From NCBI GenBank assembly GCA_023105745.1, contig JALGQZ010000006.1:65454316-65518315 (forward strand): a stretch of 64,000 bases of DNA, read 5' to 3'. The DNA comes from Austropuccinia psidii (lineage: Eukaryota; Basidiomycota; Pucciniomycetes; Pucciniales; Sphaerophragmiaceae). How positions within the stretch are numbered: position 1 is the first letter of the stretch; each line of letters opens with the position of its first letter. The notes beneath the pieces are model-generated. The model worked only from the letters and a program-made list of their open reading frames with translations. It ran no database searches and was not told where the DNA came from. Positions 57,540 to 64,000 of this stretch are shown here, piece by piece. The position numbers and the translations under genes were made by a program.

Positions 57540-58190
57540 GGGGTTTTGCCACAACTGAAGCTAAAAATCCCAATTCCCCATTGCCCTCCAAATGTGGGTT
57601 TTTTTTCTCCAGCTCCTTTTAACAACGCCCCATGGAGCATTACCCATCAGTCTGGGATGTGTTTGTTTTAGCTTCTTTGAGCAACCCCCATTTTGTATTA
57701 GCTTTTCATTGGGTTTTTTTTTGACATAGCTGGCTTGAACCTAACCCTTCTGTTTGGAGGTTGTTCATTCTAGCTGCTTCAAACATCCCCCTGTTGCCTA
57801 TTACCCTTCTGCCAGGATTGTTTGTTCTACCGTCTTCAAACAACCCCCGTTGTCTATTAGCTTTCCTACAGGGGTTTGTTTGTCATAGCTTCCACAAACA
57901 ACCCCCCATTGCCCATTACCCTTCTGTTGGGATGTTGTTTGTTATGGCTCCTTGGAACAACCCCCTGGTTCCCTATTACCCTTCTGTGGGGGGATTGTTT
58001 TTTAAAGCTGCTTCAAACAACACCTTATTTTATATAATTCATCTATTGGGTGGTTTTTTATCACAACTGGTATGAACACCACCCTTTTTCTTGTGACCCT
58101 TGATATGGGGGTTTATTTTCCATTTTTTCTGAAAGCAACCTTCCATTTTTCATTACACCCATATGGGGTCTTGTTTGTCACAGCTGCAAG
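57540..58190 (+). repeat. Degenerate minisatellite, about 60-bp unit
   Basis: About eleven diverged units. The common pattern is AGCTGCTTCAAACAACCCCC, then TTGCCTATTACCCTTCTG, then a G-rich word (TGGGG) and TTGTTTGT. Clearest between 57770 and 58020. It lies about 600 bp upstream of the Tnp2 start, where CACTA elements often carry subterminal repeats. Confidence 0.75.
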
Positions 58191-59002
58191 TCAAATAAGC
58201 AAAAGGGTTTTTTTCAAAGAATCAAGTTCCAAAAAGTGGGTGGTTCACCTTAGCTTTTTCAAACAAGCCACTATGGAAAATCCACCTTCAAATTAGAGGT
58301 TGAGTTCAATCACTGATTTGAGCCAAACCCTGTGCATCACTCCCCTTTGAGAAAGCGTTTGACTACCTGACCAATGGGCAATAATGTGTAGAGGATGGTT
58401 TTACCAAATTATTTCTGATTTGTTGTTCCTGATCTATGGATAGGTACTGACCCAACACTCCTTGGGATACCACAAGACTTACTCAAATAATCATTATCTG
58501 CATGTATTAATACCATTATCACCTATATTAATCAACAATTGATAAGTAAGTGTCTGAGAAATGAGCCATATGATTGGCTGTCATATCAAAATTCAAGTCA
58601 CTATAGAATGAATATGATTAATTGATATGAAAACAATAATATAAAGGCACTCCGGATGGTTGATGAATAATGGATATTTGGAAAATGATTGAATCAGCCT
58701 TGATTTCATTCCTATAATTAAATAATTCAATACATAGTATGGAGGATTGATCTGATATATAAGATCCCTGCGGCTAAGATTATCCCATGCGCTTCCTTTC
58801 CAACTGAATAATTTGCACTTAGCTTTACCATCATTTTCTAAACAAAGTTTTTCAATTAAAACTGAATCATTCATACCACATGAATCCATATAATATCTCA
58901 CTTCCTGCTAGCGTGACAGATAGCTCTGATGATTGTGAGCTCCATATTTATAATTTTACTTCATTTCATATGCTTTTTTTAATGATAATTCATTTTTTCC
59001 AG
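58191..59002. other. Unassigned interval
   Basis: A 102-codon minus-strand frame (58593-58901, around KLCLENDGKAKC and RRDLIYQINPPYYVL) has protein-like composition, but I recognise nothing in it. Otherwise no feature. Confidence 0.4.
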
Positions 59003-61428
59003 ATGAAGAAGCCCCTGAAGGTATACATCAATCTAACACACCAACCCCACCTCCACAGACTACCAGCTCAAAACATCAATCTTCTTCAGCAAATGTGGCT
59101 TGTCCACCAATATCCTCACCAAACGTGGGTGGTCCATCAATTGTACCCCAATTCCCAGTGGTGTGATTCATCAGATACAATCTCCTTCATCAGGGGGGGG
59201 GATATCCACCAATTCCCAGTAATACAAGCTTGCAGAAGATATCATAATCCCCAAAGGTATCTGGTCCTCCATATAGGCCAGCAATTCCCAACCCATTGAA
59301 TCTAGTTCAAATAAGACTATTGGTTATGTATTCCTCAAGTGGATCAGGTAAGTAATCAATCATCTTAATAAGATTTATGTACTTATGTTATGATGTAAAC
59401 TGAACAGAATCCAAGGAATTCAAGGAAAGTGAAATGTCTGATCTTAATCTGGAGACGCCAAAAGCTTCCCATCAATTTATATCTAAAGGTGTACTTTCAA
59501 TTACATATTAATTACCACAAAATAGCAGGTTTCAACCATTCTTGATATATTTCATGAATTATAATGATTCTCAACCTGCAGGCCAGGCAAAAATTGATCA
59601 ATTTGAGGCTTTTCACCAGAGGTCAAAAGCTTGCATTCAAGAAGGGAATGCTAGAACCTATCTGAAAATTGGGAAAACCTCAATTCTATCAGAACCTCAC
59701 AAAGGCAGGGTTCATTTTGATGAAAGCTTGAAGCCTGGTCCCAGCTCTTCCTCAAGTCTTAAAGGAAAGTCATCAATTATGGAGCATCCTTCCACCCAAA
59801 TATCTACTGGGGGTCCTTCTCCCAATGGAATTCAAAATTCCACAAATTTGTATACCAACAAATTTTAGGCAGATCCCTGTTCAAATTGTGCATGCAGAAG
59901 CTCCTGGTAGGAAGATCATTTCAGGCCCAAAAAGAGTGCACCAGATATTTGAAGCCAATTAAGGTGGAATTACATCAAGTTTGGAAGAAGAATTATCAAG
60001 TATGTTCTTTTTTCATTACTTTAATTACAAATGAATTTATCAGGTATCATATGGACCAGATATTCCAAAGATTGGTTGCTACTGGCCTAGGGAAATTCAT
60101 TGTTGGCTTGGTTAGTAAAGTGACCATTTATATCCAAAATTCATTTAATAGAAGCTAACTGGAGAAATTATTCAATAGGGCAAGAGAGAAAGAGGAAAAG
60201 CATATCTGACCCATTTTCCATCCCCACAGAACCCAAATATTTGTATCAGGCCAAAGTACCCATTAAAACACAGAGGCCAGGATTATTATCTTTTCCATTT
60301 TTAAGGAATTGATATACAAAGGAAAATCAAAAACAAAGAATACACATTGAACAGAGTAATGAGAAAGAAGATGGTAATTCTTCATTCCAATATTGATCAA
60401 ATATTATATTTTCTAAAACCCTATTGTTCTTTGAATATTGATAAATACAGGTAGTGAAGATGGTTACTCTTCACCCATACAGCTTAAATCTGTTTCAAAT
60501 CCTATATACCAAGTGAAAAGTTCCAAAGGATCAAGTACATACTAAACATTTATTCAGCTTAATTTCTTCTTTGAAGCTATCAATTTTAGCTGAGCCCGAG
60601 GATGCTGAACATCAGGTTTCAAATTATCAGGATGGGATAGTTGCAGCATCCTCAGTAGCATCAACAAGCAGAGTTAAGATTCTAGAAAAGAAAGGATAAT
60701 CTGGGACCAAAAGCAATAGCAGATTATGCAAGAAATAAGGGTGGGACCAATCTTTCAAGAAATAAACAAAATCAACTTCACAAGAATTAGCTACATATAA
60801 TTATTTACATGAATCCTTGTTTAGTGACTCAGCTGGTATGTAAATCAATTCCTTTGTTTTGTTTAATAATGTATTAATGGTAATCTATGGAAAACACAGG
60901 GAATGAAGACCAATACCCTAGAGATGCAAGGTCCCCATCTAACAAAGGTTTGCCAAAAGAAATAGTGCATCAGCAAAGATAAAATCACAAAAAGAACATC
61001 TGAAGCAACTGAAGGGAGTACTTCCAGATGGAAGCAAATCAATGCGTACAATTGTTCAGATACACTGCCATGAAATCCTCAACATGGTAGCCAGGGACAT
61101 TACCACAGTTCCTGATCCACCAACTGATGCAGAAAGACAGCTGGCTTTAATTTTTGGGAAAAGTATTGCATTCAATACAGACCAATTGACTGCCACTGCC
61201 TCACAGAACATACAAAGCAAGGCCTTCAAGAGTAATGTCAATACACAAGTCCAATCACTAGGGTTGACACACTTTAAATTTGATTGGCTTAGTGGATGGA
61301 AGCATCCTTATAACAAACTAATTCCCACTTTGTTCTATTGCACATTTGATATGGCATTGAGATCTGGTGAATACCACAATTATTATTGGTCTCCTAACCA
61401 TTTTGATGCTCCTGAACCTATTAAATAG
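59003..61428 (+). pseudogene. Decayed multi-exon gene of unknown function
   Basis: Splice-like sites frame several segments: acceptor TTTTTTCCAG at 59002, donor GTAAGT at 59348, acceptor CCTGCAG at 59581, acceptor ACACAG at 60899. The first segment encodes a Pro/Ser/Gln-rich stretch (DEEAPEGIHQSNTPTPPPQT). The second (59582-59866) holds a Ser-rich region (GRVHFDESLKPGPSSSSS). The last holds a 128-codon frame ending at 61428 with HCHEILNMVARDITTVPD and LGLTHFKFDWLSGWKHPYNK. Stops and a frameshift near 60975 interrupt it. It looks like a repeated family rather than a housekeeping gene; I cannot assign a function. Confidence 0.4.
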
Positions 61429-61890
61429 CAAAGAAGAATTTCCTTCAATTAGATTTCTCTTCCAAAAGATTGAATAATTCCATATCATACCCTTTGAATA
61501 TTTACTTCTATGGTATCCTGTGATATGAAATGGAAAAATTTCACGATGCTACTTTGCCCTATTCTATGTAGTCTTTCCATTGCCTGTGATTCTTGGGAAG
61601 GATTCCAATATGGATCCTTTAATGCAAGTAATTAGCTTAATTATTTAAGTATGCTTATTAAAAAACTTACCATTATAAATACAATTTGTGCACATGTAAT
61701 ATTGAGACCTGTACCAGCTGCAATGAGAGATGCAATTAGAATTTTACAGTCACTTTGACCACAAAACTGTGAGAGGGCTTTTTGTCAATTTTTGGATGAG
61801 GTTTTTCCATCAATTTGAGAAAACCTTAATACTTTATGGACCAAGACCATTTCAATCCTTTGAGTTTGTATCAACAAATAAGTCAGAAAG
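61429..61890. other. Unassigned interval
   Basis: No gene or repeat recognised between the decayed gene and the TRIM-like element. Confidence 0.5.
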
Positions 61891-62353
61891 TATCACATGG
61901 TGGCATGTGATCTACAACTTGCCAGTATTCACCGGTATTTAAACCGTTTTGATAGCCTTTTGCGCAAGAGTTCCCTTTTCTGAGTTTGGGCAGACAGCAT
62001 TGTGACAATAAACTGGTTACCAATGTCATGGGTTTGATTCCAGTTGGATACTAGAGGTGGTTTCAATCAAACAACCAGAAATTGCTGGGTTTTCCGCTCC
62101 ATTGGCATACAAGGGTTCTGCCCCTTGGGGGTTCCTTTTAGGCTCCTGTTGTGACTAATGTAATTCCATGAGGGTGACATGGGGGATACCATCAGTTACA
62201 TGCACTTTGAGAGCAGTGATCTAAGCCTGGGGGTACTGTCACATGGTAGAATGTGATCTACAACTTGCCAGTATTAACCGGTCTTGCAACAGGTTTAATA
62301 GCCTTTTTGGAAGGAGTTCCCTTTGCTGAGGTTTGGCAGACAGAATTGTGACA
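61891..62353 (+). mobile_element. TRIM-like miniature LTR element
   Basis: Two 117-bp direct terminal repeats (61891-62007 and 62237-62353, roughly 80% identical; TGTCAC...GTGACA ends, the first copy starting TATCAC) flank 229 bp of noncoding sequence. A perfect 5-bp duplication GAAAG lies at 61886-61890 and 62354-62358. A possible primer-binding site TGGTTACCAATGTCATGGG starts six bases after the first repeat, and CCTGGGGGTAC just before the second is polypurine-like. The internal GGTTTGATTCC resembles a tRNA B box. It encodes nothing and would move using enzymes of other elements. Orientation is taken from the G-rich tract. Confidence 0.8.
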
Positions 62354-62584
62354 GAAAGTTCATGTAAGATGAAGTATAATATATACTTACAAATGTAAAA
62401 ACTGTGTTCATTGAGAATGAATCACACACTTGGCTTCTGGTACTTCTATTACTTATTTTTTTATAAGGTTCATTAATTCCAGTATCTTCCAGCTTTCAAG
62501 GAATTGACTTGTGGTGATCTTCTTTATCAACTAATTGGGTTCATTTTCAGGTTGACTTGACATACTTTGAACTTCTGAGAAGTT
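62354..62584. other. Unassigned interval
   Basis: Downstream side of the SNF2 relic; the position where the second helicase lobe would be expected. No coding match seen. Confidence 0.45.
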
Positions 62585-63971
62585 TTAATAATCAACTTCC
62601 TCCCTTGAACTGGTTGTTTCTGCTAGTATGGGATTATTGCATAAGCGTCTTAACTGCTGAATACTAACTAATGAATTTCTTCTCTCAGATTTCTTCTTTT
62701 CCTCGTAAGCTTCATCAGTATGGAGATCTTCAGAAGAGTTTTCCATAAAAATTCTATCATAATACAGTCTAATAGCTGAAAGTAATGGCCTGCAAACCTC
62801 TTCTTCACATATAAGAGGTAAAATTGAAAGAACCACTGTTTTCAATCAGCATAACATCAAATGGCATGTAACCATATGAAAGGAATTCAAAGCACCAATT
62901 TCAAGGTGCTTTTGTAATATACCATCCCATGGCTGGGCCCCTAATGGTTGATTGCAAGAGATGAATTCAAACAATGACATGTAATAATTGAGGGAATTAT
63001 TGAATGGGGTACCTGTAAGACACAGTCCGTTCTTTTTTTGAAGGGACATGATTGCAGCATGAACATGTGCATGAGAGTTTCTGATAACACTGTAAGCCAG
63101 ATTATGAAGTTATTAGTTTTCATTATGGCATCTCAAAACCAAATGATTTTGCAGCTCTGACTTACTGTGCTACATCAAAAATCTCTCTATACCATTGATA
63201 ATCATAAACTGGCCCTTTTGGCGTTGACCTGAAGTCCATTCTGAGGGTTTCATACGTTGTGATGATGATATTTCTTTGAATGTATTTAATGATGAAATAT
63301 TTGCAATGATTGATTCCATGGTATGAAAGAACATGCAAATTATCAGGATGTGTGTGCTTATTTATTTCTCCCTTCCAGTTTTTCAATCAATCTCTTAAGA
63401 CACACAATAATGGTTGCTTGGCATCCACTGATAGTGGATGAACTGGATTTCTGGTAGTTTCTTGCAGAATTGAGAGTGTGGGCTAGCAGAGAAATTGCTT
63501 GCAGTGATTTTCCAAGACCCATATCATCAGCAAGGATTTATCCCAAAGGTGATGGTGGGTGCAAATCAGAGTTTGAGGTGATTATTGTTTTGTTAGTAAT
63601 CTTATGTTGCCATAGAATTCTAGAGGGAGAAGAAATCCTTTTCCAAAATGCAATGGCCAAGACAGAATTAGGGGATTCACGATCTATAAGAAAAGAAAGT
63701 CCTTGTGCTGGATGATTGAGTAGCTTAGTTTTGATAATGAAGGTGGGGGGTATAAAGGCTGCAAGTCGCAACCACTTGCAATATCCAATTACTCATTAAT
63801 CAATAAAGGTGGAGAGTAATATTTCTTGGAAATCTCAGGAAGCTGAAGACTCATTGGGCAGTTGACGTGCATTTCAGGTTGATAGGAAATGTGCACATTT
63901 ACTCCCACATGATACACCAGGGCATTTTTAAGGTAACTGGTTGGCCAGTAATATCCTGTTCCCCTAAGCAA
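62585..63971 (-). pseudogene. SNF2-family helicase-like protein (N-terminal ATPase domain), truncated
   Basis: Reading from 63971: a leader, then LNHPAQGLSFLIDRE, then motif I ILADDMGLGKSLQAISLLAH preceded by a TAA, a frameshift near 63395, motif Ia/Ib region KNWKGEINKHTHPDN and IIITTYETLRMDF, motif II as DVAH instead of DEAH, motif III LCLTGTPFNNSLN, and CHLMLC*LK (TGA). The last part is QQLRRLCNNPILAE. A 76-nt GT-AG intron (63090-63165) restores the frame between DVA and HVIRNS. The second helicase lobe is missing beyond 62585. It resembles the HLTF/Rad5/Rad16-like SNF2 group. The upstream end may extend past the window. Confidence 0.75.
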
Positions 63972-64000
63972 GCTTGAAAATTTACTTTTATGTTTTCTAA

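Noticed and set aside
62020..62035. A tRNA gene suggested by GGTTTGATTCC
   Set aside because: Only the B-box-like word fits; no cloverleaf or convincing A box could be drawn around it.

Overview
The window is a fungal, gene-poor, AT-rich and visibly CpG-poor stretch made almost entirely of nested LTR retrotransposons, plus decayed copies of a Tnp2-type DNA transposase and an SNF2-type helicase. The polyproteins (Ty3/gypsy with a YIDD reverse transcriptase, a chromodomain chromovirus, a large gag-protease-only element) and the Tnp2 and SNF2 relics are of the kind that fill rust-fungus genomes (Pucciniales). From memory they look most like those of Austropuccinia psidii. That assignment is recognition, not a database search. 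Many premature stops look like C-to-T (TpG) decay.

Region 1 (1-23.9 kb) is a set of nested insertions. A decayed plus-strand chromovirus pol (59-996 and 22660-about 23300) is split by a minus-strand gypsy element, here called A1 (997-22659, 1.4 kb LTRs with TGTCAG...CTGACA ends, target duplication ATTTT/ACTTT). The gag of A1 is itself split by a young 12.3 kb minus-strand element (6874-19156, LTRs about 1.88 kb and about 99% identical). This inner element, called B, encodes only Gag, a zinc knuckle and an aspartic protease, followed by a very long disordered tail. It has no reverse transcriptase, RNase H or integrase. It carries a seven-copy hairpin array and long homopolymer tracts in its noncoding 3' region.

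Region 2 (23.9-33 kb) holds an unidentified 2.1 kb LTR-like promoter region with three 18-bp palindromes, a TATA box and a tandem repeat, then fragments of another LTR, then a 5'-truncated second copy of the A family (A2, 27281-about 32281, minus strand).

Region 3 (33-57 kb): a minus-strand Tnp2-type transposase pseudogene (54275-about 56970 plus 33012-33340) is split by a plus-strand gypsy element D (LTRs 33341-35251 and 52363-54274, target duplication GAAAC/GAAAT). The leader of D is in turn split by a related plus-strand element C (35765-46454, target duplication TTATT, LTRs about 2% diverged). C and D both encode Gag, protease, RT, RNase H and integrase, with stops and frameshifts.

Region 4 (57-64 kb): a degenerate 60-bp minisatellite, a decayed multi-exon plus-strand gene of unknown function, a complete 463-bp TRIM-like element with 117-bp terminal repeats and a perfect GAAAG duplication, and an SNF2-family helicase pseudogene (minus strand) running to the window end.

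The most interesting signals are: (i) a pair of overlapping reading frames at the 5' end of gag, kept in the same relative register in three diverged families (A1, C, D); (ii) the replication-enzyme-less element B with its hairpin array and repeated polypurine tracts; (iii) the same primer-binding site behind three different LTRs. No ordinary intact host gene, rRNA, tRNA or CRISPR array was recognised.
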